From Polaromonas sp. UBA4122 (lineage in GTDB: Bacteria; Pseudomonadota; Gammaproteobacteria; Burkholderiales; Burkholderiaceae_C): a stretch of DNA of 52,963 nucleotides. Position 1 is the first letter of the stretch; the number at the start of each line of letters is the position of its first letter. The stretch lies in NCBI GenBank assembly GCA_002381615.1, contig DFWY01000140.1:1-52963 (forward strand), read 5' to 3'. The translations under genes and the position numbers were made by a program. Below are positions 38,601 to 46,909 of the stretch, in pieces. Below the pieces are notes generated by a model. The model worked only from the letters and a program-made list of their open reading frames with translations, searched no databases and was not told the origin of the DNA.

Positions 38601-38858
38601 AGCGCGGCTGATGGAGGTAATCACGTCCACCGCATCAATGCCCGCGATGGAGTCCTCCAGCGGCTTGGTCACCTGCGACTCGATCACCTCGGCAGAAGCT
38701 CCCGCGTAACGCACGCTCACGGTGACGACAGGCTCATCGATCTTGGGGTATTCACGGACCGAGAGGCGGTTAAAGCTTACCGCGCCGATCAATACGATGA
38801 GTAGCGACAGCACGGTGGCAAAAACCGGACGGCGTATGGAGACTTCAGCGAGTTGCAT
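35685..38858 (-). CDS. RND efflux pump inner-membrane permease (AcrB/MexF-like)
   Basis: A 1057-residue HAE1-type transporter. It starts MQLAEVSIRRPVFATVLSLL with the first membrane helix. Two large periplasmic loops alternate with 2 x 6 membrane segments. The proton-relay Asp pair is in AIGLVVDDAIVMLENIF (~410), and the GLITKHGILIVEF region near 960 carries the relay Lys of TM10. It works as a trimer with the adaptor encoded 18 bases upstream. The substrate is not predictable. No outer-membrane channel gene is adjacent, so a TolC-like protein from elsewhere is probably used. Confidence 0.93.
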   Translation of the reverse strand: MQLAEVSIRRPVFATVLSLLIVLIGAVSFNRLSVREYPKIDEPVVTVSVRYAGASAEVIESQVTKPLEDSIAGIDAVDVITSISRADQAQISVRFRLEKDADSAAAEVRDRTSRVRNRLPQAIEEPVIAKVEADAFPVIQIAFSSESLTQLQINDLVNRIVKPRLQTVTGVADVRIFGERKYAMRVWLDTDRLASYRLTPQDVEDAIRRSNLELPAGRIESQQREFSVTSQTDLLKPDQFGEIVIKSANGFPVKLRDVARIQEGAADDRTAVRLNGRPAVAVGVIRQATANPLDLSKGVREVIPKLRADLPPDLLIDVANDNSVFIDRSVKNVYKTIAEAIGLVALVIFVFLRTPRASIIPIVTIPVSLIGTFGLMALAGFSINTLTLLALVLAIGLVVDDAIVMLENIFRHIEEGLDPFSAGIKGAREIGFAIVTMTATLVAVYAPLAFTPGRTGRLFVEFALALAGAVVVSGFVALTLTPMMCTQLLRHNPKPNRFDRTMERVLTSISDRYGAALRWVVTARYQPLAGEPSMGQRVKGVVLQARWIVVGVMLASALAIALIFPTMKQELSPIEDRGVILANVNAPDGATLDYTNRYAQALEKMGESYKEFDRIFANVGNPTVAQASVVYRTVDWDERKRSTMEMARELQPKFNALPGVTAFPITPPSLGQGFRERPLNFVIQTSDSYENLNAVVRQMLEEIAKNPGIVSPDVDLRLNKPELRIEVERDKAADLGVSVEVVAKAVETLLGGSNVTRYKRDAEQYDVIVQTEASGRTTPEDIDRIYVRGRNDAVIPLSALVKVRESVSPRELNHFGQRRSVSITASLTGDYSLGEALTFMDQTAAKVLKSGYSTDLNGTSREFRNSQGALAIVFVLALLFIFLVLAAQFESFVDPLVIMLSVPLSMIGALLALKWSGGSLNVYSQIGLITLVGLITKHGILIVEFTNQLRGQGLEMIDALVKASSQRLRPIMMTTGAMVLGALPLALAHGAGAESRTQIGWVIVGGMSLGTLLTVFVVPTMYTLFARQAIPGANKTIAKDQPGHPQEHHEPSEYVAK

Positions 38859-38876
38859 AAGAGGCTGTTACGTCAA

Positions 38877-40163
38877 TCACTCAGGCTGGATCGCGCGATG
38901 CCGGGCTGGCATCTTGGCTGATGACGCTTCGGAGACCACCACGCCACAGGGATTGGAGCCCGACAACCCCGCCGGGGCCGCTGCATCCGACACACCAGCC
39001 ATGGGCCGGTCCACTGCCGGTCGCGCCGATCGGGTGCTTGCCAGGTCCACCACCGTGACTAGGGTACCGTCACGCTGCACACGCTGCTGACCCGTCGTCA
39101 CCACGGTATCACCGGGCTCCAGTCCTTCAAGGATTTCCACCTTGCCAGGGCTGCGCAGACCCACTTTGACCTCGACGCGTTGGGTCGTTTTGGTCTGGGC
39201 ATCAGGTCCGTTCAGCAGCTTGATAACAAATTGCCTGCCGCCTTGCGGAACAATGGCTTCTTCGGGAATCACCCGTGCGTTGTTCCTTATGCCAAAAACG
39301 GTATTGACCCGTGCGAACATGCCAGGTCGTAACTTCAGTTGGCGGTTGTCAATACAGGCACGCACACCCACAGAGCGCCCATTCGCGTCAATCAGAGGGT
39401 CGATGGCCTGGATCTGCGCCGTGTATGGGTGGCCAGGCAGCGCATCCATGTCCAGCAGGGCCGTCTGGCCGCGCTTGACCTTGGCTTGATAACGCTCCGG
39501 CAACCTGAAATCTACAAAAATGGCTTCGATGTCTTCAATATTGACAATGTCGGCACCGTCCTTCAGATAGTCACCCACATTGACCTGACGAATACCGGCA
39601 ATGCCATCAAACGGTGCGACGATTTTCAGTCGTGCAGCCGTCGCCTTGGCCAGCGACAGCTTGGCTTGGGCCACTTGCAGGTTGGCAGCGCTTTCATCGA
39701 GAGAGCGCTGACTGATGAAGTTTTGCGCCACCAGTTCCTGGTTGCGTTTCTGATTGGCCTGGGCAATTAAGAGTTCGGCCTGGCTTTGCTGGACTTGAGC
39801 CAGTTGCAACTGGTCGTCAAACTGCACCAGCACCTGCCCTTTCCGTACCTGCTGGCCATCGGTGAAATTGAGCTGAGTAATACGTCCGCTGACCTCAGGA
39901 CGCAGCACCACACCCCTGCGCGAACGCAGACTGCCCACCGCCTGGGTGTCGTCCGTGAGCCGTGCAAGTTCTACCCGGGCAACCTCCACCGTCGGTGGTC
40001 TGCCGTCTGCAGTCCGATTGACGGCCCCCTGCGCTGGCGCAGCCGCCGAGGAGGCCCCGGCAGCGCCGTCATTGGCTTTGGGTTTCTGGTACCACCATGC
40101 AGCGCCCGAAGCCGCTGCGATGCCCGCGACGGCAACCACGATGTAAATTGCTTTTGATGCCAT
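38877..40163 (-). CDS. RND efflux periplasmic adaptor subunit (membrane fusion protein)
   Basis: A 428-residue HlyD/AcrA-type adaptor. An N-terminal membrane anchor (IYIVVAVAGIAAASGAAWWYQ) is followed by a Pro/Ala/Gly-rich linker, a lipoyl half (VSGRITQLNFTDGQQVRKGQVLVQFDD), a helical hairpin with heptads (QVQQSQAELLIAQANQKRNQELV...), the second lipoyl half (IVAPFDGIAGIRQVNVGDYLKDG) and beta-barrel and proximal domains. It has no lipobox. The last ~45 residues are an extra low-complexity tail. It is the first gene of a two-gene unit with the permease. Confidence 0.92.
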   Translation of the reverse strand: MASKAIYIVVAVAGIAAASGAAWWYQKPKANDGAAGASSAAAPAQGAVNRTADGRPPTVEVARVELARLTDDTQAVGSLRSRRGVVLRPEVSGRITQLNFTDGQQVRKGQVLVQFDDQLQLAQVQQSQAELLIAQANQKRNQELVAQNFISQRSLDESAANLQVAQAKLSLAKATAARLKIVAPFDGIAGIRQVNVGDYLKDGADIVNIEDIEAIFVDFRLPERYQAKVKRGQTALLDMDALPGHPYTAQIQAIDPLIDANGRSVGVRACIDNRQLKLRPGMFARVNTVFGIRNNARVIPEEAIVPQGGRQFVIKLLNGPDAQTKTTQRVEVKVGLRSPGKVEILEGLEPGDTVVTTGQQRVQRDGTLVTVVDLASTRSARPAVDRPMAGVSDAAAPAGLSGSNPCGVVVSEASSAKMPARHRAIQPE

Positions 40164-40512
40164 GAAAGAGATAGGAACAGCTAACTTGTTATGAAGTGAA
40201 ACAAACTTCCAATATAGCAGGACCCATGGCGCATGCAGCGTTACCTGTTATCGCTGAGGGGACTCTGCGTCAGCTTTACCACGGCTTTACCAAACGGCTT
40301 GGCAGTCTGTCGGCGTTCGGGACACCCTCCCGGAACCGGCGTGGTGAAAGTCGTCTTTAAATTATTGAGACTTTCATCATTCACGACACCGTTCGGGCTG
40401 AGCTTGTCGAAGCCTGGTACCAAGGTGCGAACCCTTCAACAGGCTCAGGGCGAACGGGGGAAAAATTGTCACGAATTCGGGAAAGACCAATAAAAGAAGC
40501 GGCCGATGCCTA
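40164..40512. other. 350-bp intergenic region
   Basis: No gene is seen between the start of the adaptor gene and the end of the chloride channel gene. The part next to 40163 should hold the promoter of the efflux operon, but I could not pick convincing boxes. The right half contains a long imperfect palindrome (40389-40457), listed separately. Confidence 0.5.
40389..40457. repeat. 69-bp imperfect palindrome (GCTGAGC-TTGTCGAA type)
   Basis: Arms 40389-40412 (CCGTTCGGGCTGAGCTTGTC...) and 40434-40457 are complementary at 20 of 24 positions around a 21-base centre. The arm sequence is of a type I know as a frequent intergenic repeat in proteobacterial genomes. Only this copy is in the window. 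It lies between two convergently placed minus-strand units and might act as a terminator or be a REP/MITE-like element. Confidence 0.65.
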
Positions 40513-41917
40513 TCAGCGCGCCGAGCTTTCGCGCACGGCTTCTGGCGATGCATCCGCTTCGCGCCGGAAACGACGGGCGACGGCGTGGTAGAACGGCCGC
40601 GGGCAAAACTGCCGCGACACGAACGACGCGCCCAGCGTCGTTGCCAGCAGCAACAGCGTCAAGTCGTGGCCACGTGTCATTTCCATCACGATCACGCTCG
40701 CGGTAATCGGTGCCTGGGTCGCGGCCGCAAGGAAGGCGGCCATAGACAGCAGCGCGACCAGCCGTGCATCGACCACGCCAGGCAGCAGATGTGCGATGTT
40801 ATCGCCGATGCCGGCACCAATCGCCAGCGAGGGCGTGAATATGCCGCCCGGAATGCCGGCGAAATAGGACGCCAAGGTGGCCCCCAACTTCGCGATGCCG
40901 AAACCGAGGCCTGGTCCGGGCAGGCCATTGAGCAGCGCGGCGGCCTGGTCGTAACCGGTGCCGTAAGTCGAACCGCCGACCGCCATGCCAAGCAGCGCGA
41001 CCAGCAGGCCACAGGCGGCGGCACCAGCGATTGGCCACCGCATCGGCAGCGTGCGCCATCGGGTCGGCAGCAAACCGACGGGGCCGACCAGCAAGGCCTT
41101 GGCGAACAGGCCACCGAGCACGCCGTTGACGAGCGCGCACAACACCACGGCAGTCCATGAGGTATGGAGCGCGAGAATCGAATAGGTAATCGGAAAATAG
41201 GTGTGGTTACCCAGTATCGCCAGCGACAAAAACCCCGCCGCCAGAACGCCCGACAGCACCAGCCGGTCCCAGCGCATCGCGGTGCCACGGCTCAGCTCCT
41301 CGATGGCGAACACGACGCCAGCCAGCGGCGTGTTGAAGGCTGCAGCCAAACCGCCGGCTGCACCGACGGCGATCAGCGCTTCCGGCCGGAAACTCACTGC
41401 GAAGCGCCGCCGCCCTTGCCACCATCGTCCCCAAGCCAACATCACCGCCGCGCCCACCTGCACCGACGGCCCCTCGCGGCCAATTGACGCGCCAGCCAGC
41501 AGGCCGCCCGCCGTCAGCGCAATTTTCCACAGCGATTGACGCAGCGACACCAGCAGCGTCTGCTGCGGTCCTGTCGGCATCGACATGGCGGCAATCACCT
41601 GCGGAATACCACTGCCGCGCGCCTGCGGCGCCACCCGAATGGTCAGCCAGCGCAAGGCCGAGAAACCGGCCAGCACCAGTAGAAATCGCGCTCCACCAGT
41701 ACGCGTGCATCAGCCGCTGGTTCAAGGCCAGCATGAGTTCGGCAAGCCAGGCGAAGGCCAGCGAGAACAGCGCCACGCAGGCCGCGCCGCCAAGAAACAC
41801 CGCGAACCGGAGAGAATGCCGCGACAGCTGTGCGGTATGCCGCACCCTGCGCGACAGCGATAGCCGGGCGCGCTTTAGCATTGAGCGGTCGGCTGGGTGG
41901 TGGTCATCGGCAGGCAA
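40513..41917 (-). pseudogene. clcA: CLC-family chloride channel/antiporter, frameshifted
   Basis: The N-terminal ~75 codons are read from 41917 (MPADDHHPADRSMLKRARL...) to LMHAYWWSAI. The rest lies in another frame from about 41685: LVLAGFSALRWLTIRVAPQARGSGIPQVI. Removing one base of the AAA at 41683-41685 would join them smoothly. The CLC selectivity motifs are all present: GSGIPQ, GREGP with the gating Glu, and GIPGGIFTPSLAIGAGIG. VFAIEEL carries the inner proton Glu, so the intact protein would be an H+/Cl- antiporter of ~467 residues. It is either a recent pseudogene or a single sequencing error. Confidence 0.85.
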
Positions 41918-42033
41918 TCGATAAGGGCGAAAAATTTATTGATACAGCGACGACAGGTTTGTCATGCCGCGCTGACGGCAGCGGAAAAATCATGAACGTT
42001 TACGGTGCAGGCTTTATTTTTTCCCTGCCCCAG

Positions 42034-42510
42034 TCAGAGGCGGCCCAACGCCCGTTCCACGCCTTTGTTGGCCAGCGCGTCGGCGCGCTCGTTGCCGGGG
42101 TCGCCAGCGTGGCCCTTGACCCAGCGCCAGTTGACGTCGTGGCCACTCGAAAGGATCAGCGCATCCAGCCGCTGCCACAAATCAATATTTTTCACGGGCG
42201 CCTTGGCGGCAGTGCGCCAGCCTCGGGCTTTCCAGCCGTGAATCCACTCTGTGATGCCTTTGCGCACGTATTCGCTGTCGAGGTACAGCGTGACGCAGCA
42301 GGGCCGCTTGAGCGCCCCCAGAGCTTCGATGACGGCGGTCATTTCCATGCGGTTGTTGGTGGTCCCAAGCTCGCCGCCAAACAGTTCTTTCTCGGTGCCT
42401 CCCGTCGTCAGCAGCGCACCCCAGCCGCCGGGTCCGGGGTTGCCTTTGCAGGCGCCATCGGTGTAGATAACCACGTTTTTTTGGGTCGTATCCGTCTTTG
42501 AATCGTTCAT
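42034..42510 (-). CDS. rnhA: Ribonuclease HI
   Basis: A 158-residue cytoplasmic endonuclease that cuts the RNA strand of RNA-DNA hybrids. The four carboxylates are visible: Asp in [18 protein letters not shown], Glu in [13 protein letters not shown], Asp in [12 protein letters not shown] and Asp in [13 protein letters not shown], with the conserved His in [12 protein letters not shown] 15-residue hydrophilic N-terminal extension precedes the fold. It follows the methyltransferase gene by 54 bases on the same strand, as yafS-rnhA do in E. coli. Confidence 0.96.
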   Translation of the reverse strand: MNDSKTDTTQKNVVIYTDGACKGNPGPGGWGALLTTGGTEKELFGGELGTTNNRMEMTAVIEALGALKRPCCVTLYLDSEYVRKGITEWIHGWKARGWRTAAKAPVKNIDLWQRLDALILSSGHDVNWRWVKGHAGDPGNERADALANKGVERALGRL

Positions 42511-42564
42511 TCGTTGTTGTGAATTTTAGGAAAATTTCAAGCGAGTGCCTGGTGTTTGAAAAAA

Positions 42565-43401
42565 TCAGAATTGAGGACTGCTGCGAGTTGTCAAGTCTTT
42601 ATTGGCCACGGCGGCAGGCGCAGCCGCCGTGGCTTTACGCGCCTTCCAGCCGGGCTCCAGCAGGCGGACACCGCGCACGCGCTTAACCGCCACCAGAAAG
42701 TAGACGGCTCCGAAAATGGGCCACCAGCGCTCACCGGCTGCATCCATCCACTCAAAGCGATCCAGCCACTTCTGGCTGGTCAGGGCCGGACGGTAGCAAC
42801 CAAAGCGCCCCGACTCTACATCAAAGTTGAGCAGCCTCAGCCAGTCGCGCAGACGCCAGTAGCCAATTAGCTCACTGGTCTTGGGTAAAAACTGGCCGTT
42901 GTATCCCAAGCGCTGATGAAAATGGCCGCGCCGCTGGTGCAGCCCCCACAGGCTGGTCGGGTTGAGCCCACAGATAACCACACGTCCTTCAGGAACCAGC
43001 ACGCGCTCGACCTCGCGCAAAGTGGCATGGGGATCACGGCTAAGCTCCAGCGTATGCGGCAATACCAACAAATCCAGACTACTCTCGGGAAACGGCAACG
43101 CGCCCGGATCTGTGAATAAGGCGGCACGCAGGGAACTTAGTGCACTCGGGGCAGTCGCACCCATGGTCCGTCCCTGCGACGAAACCTGGTCAGGCTCTGG
43201 CGGTGCCGACACCAAGGCGAGCCATTTGTGTGGCATGCGGTTGGCTTGCAAGGCATCGAGTTCAGGCAGGCCCACTTGTAAGGCATGGTAGCCAAAAATA
43301 TCGCTCACAGCTTCGTCAAATTGTGAGCGTTCCCAGTCCAGCAAATAAGCGCCCGGCGGCGTCTTCAGCCAGTCGGTCAAACCTATAATTTCCGAGTTCA
43401 T
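42565..43401 (-). CDS. SAM-dependent methyltransferase (YafS-like)
   Basis: A 278-residue class I methyltransferase. The core shows a motif I-like ALFTDPGALPFPESSLDLLVLPHTLELSRDPHATLREVERVLVPEGRVVICGLNPTSLWG: acidic loop, LPFP and HTLEL, then the R-E-V/L-x-P-x-G block. This layout is typical of methyltransferases encoded between gloB and rnhA. The substrate is unknown. I start at the ATG at 43401 (MNSEIIGLTDWL). A longer frame exists to 43545, but it overlaps gloB fully on the other strand. Only 12 bases separate its start from that of gloB. Confidence 0.85.
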   Translation of the reverse strand: MNSEIIGLTDWLKTPPGAYLLDWERSQFDEAVSDIFGYHALQVGLPELDALQANRMPHKWLALVSAPPEPDQVSSQGRTMGATAPSALSSLRAALFTDPGALPFPESSLDLLVLPHTLELSRDPHATLREVERVLVPEGRVVICGLNPTSLWGLHQRRGHFHQRLGYNGQFLPKTSELIGYWRLRDWLRLLNFDVESGRFGCYRPALTSQKWLDRFEWMDAAGERWWPIFGAVYFLVAVKRVRGVRLLEPGWKARKATAAAPAAVANKDLTTRSSPQF

Positions 43402-43413
43402 CGAGACCCATGC

Positions 43414-44196
43414 ATGTATTTGATTCCCATTCCCGCTTTTGCCGACAACTACCTCTGGTTGCTGCATGACGGCAAGCGCGCCCTGGTAGTGGACCCAGGT
43501 GATGCCGAGCCGGTGCTGCGCGCACTGGAGCAGCACGCGTTGCAATTAGAGTCGATTCTAGTCACGCATCACCATGCGGACCACACGGGCGGTGTGGATG
43601 TTCTGCGCCAAGCTTGCGGCGCCAAAGTCTATGGCCCAGCCACCGAGCGCATCCCAAAGCCCTTCACACCATTGCACGGGGGGGACACGGTACACGCCTT
43701 GGGTCGGGATTTTCAGGTACTGGATGTACCCGGTCACACGGCAGGCCATATCGCCTTTTACACCCCGTGTTGCAAGCTTGAGGGGAACAGCAAGCCGCTG
43801 CTGTTTTGTGGCGATAGCCTTTTTTCAGGCGGTTGCGGTCGCCTGTTTGAAGGCACACCGGCGCAAATGCTTGCCTCGCTCGACAAGCTGGCTGCCCTTC
43901 CCGGCAACACGGTGGTGTGTTGCACCCATGAATACACCCTGAGCAATCTGCGCTTTGCGCTGGCCGTGGAACCTGGCAACGCCGACTTGGTGGCCTACCA
44001 GGCGCGCTGCGTGCGCCTGCGCGAGGAAAACCAGCCGACCTTGCCAACCTCGATAGCCCAGGAACTGCTGGTTAACCCCTTTCTACGGACCCGGCAAGCC
44101 ACTATCATGGCAGCAGCCCGTCGCTTTGATGCGTCGGCTCATGACGACAATACCGTATTTGCCGCCATCAGGCAGTGGAAAAACCAATTCAAATGA
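43414..44196 (+). CDS. gloB: Hydroxyacylglutathione hydrolase (glyoxalase II)
   Basis: A 260-residue metallo-beta-lactamase-fold enzyme that hydrolyses S-D-lactoylglutathione in methylglyoxal detoxification. The dinuclear metal motif VTHHHADHTGG is at ~49-59. Further ligands are in VPGHTAGHI (~109), FCGDSLFSGGCGRLFEG (~137) and CCTHEYTLSN (~174). The C-terminal HAGH domain is complete. Its stop overlaps the mltD start (ATGA), so the two are coupled. Confidence 0.95.
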   Translation: MYLIPIPAFADNYLWLLHDGKRALVVDPGDAEPVLRALEQHALQLESILVTHHHADHTGGVDVLRQACGAKVYGPATERIPKPFTPLHGGDTVHALGRDFQVLDVPGHTAGHIAFYTPCCKLEGNSKPLLFCGDSLFSGGCGRLFEGTPAQMLASLDKLAALPGNTVVCCTHEYTLSNLRFALAVEPGNADLVAYQARCVRLREENQPTLPTSIAQELLVNPFLRTRQATIMAAARRFDASAHDDNTVFAAIRQWKNQFK

Positions 44197-45719
44197 CGCC
44201 TCACTACCGAATCGCTGCTGCCTCTACCTTTTTCAGCACTCGTCTTGTTTCGCTTGCACTCCTCCTCGTGATGGCGGTGCTGGCGGGCTGCGCCACCCAG
44301 CCGGGCATGCCGGGTGATCCCGTGCTCACGACGGGATCGAGCCCCGGCCTCAAGCCGCTGATTCCCAATGGTCCGCTGCAAGCCATCACACCAGGCCAAG
44401 CGGGCTCGCACCAGATTGCCTCCACCGAGCCCCCCAAGGAGTTGTGGGATCGCATTCGCCGCGGCTTTGCCATGCCCGACCTGCAAAATGAGCTGGTGAC
44501 AGAGCGTGAGCAGTGGTATGCGAGTCGGCCAGACTACATGCAGCGCATGACCGAGCGCTCCAGCAAGTATCTTTTCCACATTGTTGAAGAGCTTGAACGC
44601 CGCCAGATGCCCACGGAACTGGCCCTGCTGCCCTTCATCGAAAGCGCCTTCAACCCACAGGCGGTTTCCAGCGCCAAGGCCGCTGGCATGTGGCAATTCA
44701 TGCCGGCTACCGGCAAGTTCTTCGCCCTGAAGCAAAACATGTTTCGCGATGACCGCCGCGACGTTCTGGCTTCCACCCGTGCGGCACTGGACTATCTGCA
44801 AAAACTTTACGGCATGTTTGGTGACTGGCACCTGGCATTGGCCGCCTACAACTGGGGCGAAGGCAGCGTGAGCCGCGCCATCGCAAAGAACCAGAAAGCT
44901 GGCCTGGGCACCAGTTACAACGACCTCAATATGCCGGCGGAAACCCGGCTTTACGTGCCCAAACTGCAGGCCATGAAAAACATCGTTGCCAACCCGCAGG
45001 CTTTCGACACTGAATTGCCGTTAATTGAAAACCACCCTTACTTCCAGCAGGTGCTGATCACGCGCGACATTGATGTGGCCCTGGCCGCGCGGCTGGCTGA
45101 CGTGAAGATTGAAGATTTCAAGGCGCTCAACCCCTCGGCCCGCCGTCCCGTCATCATCGCCTCAGGCACGCCGCAAATTCTGCTGCCGTGGGACAACGCC
45201 CTTATATTTCAGCGAAACTTTGACGCTTACAGCCAGGGCCAATATGCCAGCTGGACCGCCTGGACCACCCCGAGCACCATGAACCCGACTGAAGCGGCGC
45301 GGCACACCGGCATGAGCGAAGCCGACCTGCGCGACGTGAACAACATACCGCCACGTATGCTTATCAAGGCCGGCTCTACCCTGTTGGTGCCGCGCTCGGC
45401 CAAGATGGGAAACGACGTGACCAGCGCTGTGGCCGACAACGCTCAAGTCTCACTGACGCCTGAAATCGTCACGCGGCGTACGACGGTCAAGGCACGCAAG
45501 GGTGAATCGGTGGCCACCATCGCCAGGCGCTTCGGCTTGAGCGCTCCCAGCGTAGCCGCATGGAACAGCGTCGGCACCTCTGCGGCTTTCAAGCTGGGGC
45601 ATCAGGTGGTGGTGTTCCTTCCGGTCAAGAGCGCCGCGCCTTCTGCAGGTCGCAGCCATATCAAGGCGGTCAAACGCAGCACCAGCCGGGCGATTGTGAA
45701 ATCGAAGAAACGCCGATAA
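44193..45719 (+). CDS. mltD: Membrane-bound lytic murein transglycosylase D
   Basis: A 508-residue lipoprotein that cleaves the glycan strand of peptidoglycan and forms 1,6-anhydro ends. The signal peptide ends in a lipobox, MAVLAGC (Cys near 36). The SLT domain carries the catalytic Glu in LLPFIESAFNPQAVSSAKAAGMWQFMPATGKFF and the later AAYNWGEGSVSRAI. One degenerate and one clear LysM-like module follow (~365-410 and ~425-470, VKARKGESVATIARRFGLSAPSVAAWN), and the tail is basic. I choose the ATG at 44193, which overlaps the gloB stop. An ATG at 44175 is also open. Confidence 0.94.
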   Translation: MTPHYRIAAASTFFSTRLVSLALLLVMAVLAGCATQPGMPGDPVLTTGSSPGLKPLIPNGPLQAITPGQAGSHQIASTEPPKELWDRIRRGFAMPDLQNELVTEREQWYASRPDYMQRMTERSSKYLFHIVEELERRQMPTELALLPFIESAFNPQAVSSAKAAGMWQFMPATGKFFALKQNMFRDDRRDVLASTRAALDYLQKLYGMFGDWHLALAAYNWGEGSVSRAIAKNQKAGLGTSYNDLNMPAETRLYVPKLQAMKNIVANPQAFDTELPLIENHPYFQQVLITRDIDVALAARLADVKIEDFKALNPSARRPVIIASGTPQILLPWDNALIFQRNFDAYSQGQYASWTAWTTPSTMNPTEAARHTGMSEADLRDVNNIPPRMLIKAGSTLLVPRSAKMGNDVTSAVADNAQVSLTPEIVTRRTTVKARKGESVATIARRFGLSAPSVAAWNSVGTSAAFKLGHQVVVFLPVKSAAPSAGRSHIKAVKRSTSRAIVKSKKRR

Positions 45720-45740
45720 GCAGCTCGGGCGAAGCTTGAT

Positions 45741-45893
45741 TTACAGCCGAAACGACCCCGTCCCGAACAGGCCAATCAAGCCGATGACGATCAGGTAGAT
45801 CGCGACGATGTAGTTCAGCAGACGGGGGATGAGCAGGATAAGAATGCCCGCGATCAGAGAGACGATAGGAGTGATACTGTGTGAGAGATTCAC
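45741..45893 (-). CDS. DUF3096 family small membrane protein
   Basis: A 50-codon gene with a GTG start preceded by AAAGGA. The product reads MNLSHSITPIVSLIAGILIL, then PRLLNYIVAIYLIVIGLIGLFG, with a short basic end. It has two hydrophobic stretches split by the PRLLNY turn, so it would form a small hairpin in the inner membrane. This matches the DUF3096 pattern I know from many proteobacteria, whose function is not known. It is convergent with mltD, with 21 bases between the stops. Confidence 0.78.
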   Translation of the reverse strand: MNLSHSITPIVSLIAGILILLIPRLLNYIVAIYLIVIGLIGLFGTGSFRL

Positions 45894-46060
45894 GGTGTTT
45901 CCTTTGTGTTGGTAGCCGGCTCACCGCGGTCTCAATAAAGTACCGAGGCCATCGCAGAGATCGGACTCTTAACTTTACGCAGCCGCACAAGATACGGCTG
46001 TAGGACGACAGGAAGAGTTGTGAAAAAGCTGCCTGACCGAAGATATTTAAGACGTCTGGT

Positions 46061-46909
46061 TTAAAGCTTTTCAGTCTCGCCGGTACGCGGTTGCCACTTC
46101 ATGAGGCGCTTTTCCAGCTTGCCAACAATGCCATCGAGCAGCAACGCGAACGCTGTGAGAACCACGATACCCGCGAACACGGTGTTCACGTCAAAGGTGC
46201 CTTCAGCCTGCAAAATGAGGTAGCCCACCCCGCGTGCCGAGCCGAGGTATTCGCCCACCACCGCACCGACAAACGCCAGGCCCACCGAGGTGTGCAGGCT
46301 GGAGAACACCCAGCTTGTTGCGCTCGGCAGGTAGACGGTGCGCAGCAGTTGCCGCTGGTTGGCGCCCAGCATGCGGGCGTTGGCCAGCACCACCGGGCTG
46401 ACTTCTTTCACCCCCTGGTACACATTGAAAAAAACGATGAAAAAGACCAGCGTCACGGCCAGAGCCACCTTGCTCCAGATGCCCAAACCAAACCACAGCG
46501 CAAAGATCGGCGCCAGAATCACGCGGGGCATGGAGTTGGCGGCCTTGATGTAGGGGTCGAGGATGGCACTCGCCGTGGGGGCCAATGCCAGCCACAGGCC
46601 ACAACCCAGTCCCAGCACCGTGCCAATCCCGAAGGCCAGCACGGTTTCCAGCAGAGTGGTGCCAAGGTGAAGGTATATGTCGGCATTACCTGGAAGGCCG
46701 TCAGGAAAGAGGCGACTCTCGCCAAAACCGAAGGGCATGAACCAGCTCCAGACGCGGCCGGCCACGTTGATCGGTTCGCCCATGAAAAAGGCGATTTGCT
46801 GGTCTCGCGACGCAAGGTGCCAGCCTGCCAGCATGAGAACCAACAAAGCAAGTTGCCAGAGACGCAAATTGTTTTCTGAAGGTTTGATCAGTCGCCACAT
46901 ATCAAGCAA
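46061..46909 (-). CDS. ABC transporter permease (nitrate/sulfonate/taurine type)
   Basis: A 282-residue inner-membrane permease of the SsuC/TauC class with about six hydrophobic segments. The EAA-type loop is seen near ARMLGANQRQLLRTVYLPSATSWVFSSLHTSVGLAFVGAVVGEYLG. The start overlaps the end of the ATPase gene by 8 bases. Together with the two upstream genes it forms a complete importer. The substrate (sulfonate, thiamine precursor, riboflavin, phthalate or other) cannot be told. Confidence 0.9.
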   Translation of the reverse strand: MLDMWRLIKPSENNLRLWQLALLVLMLAGWHLASRDQQIAFFMGEPINVAGRVWSWFMPFGFGESRLFPDGLPGNADIYLHLGTTLLETVLAFGIGTVLGLGCGLWLALAPTASAILDPYIKAANSMPRVILAPIFALWFGLGIWSKVALAVTLVFFIVFFNVYQGVKEVSPVVLANARMLGANQRQLLRTVYLPSATSWVFSSLHTSVGLAFVGAVVGEYLGSARGVGYLILQAEGTFDVNTVFAGIVVLTAFALLLDGIVGKLEKRLMKWQPRTGETEKL

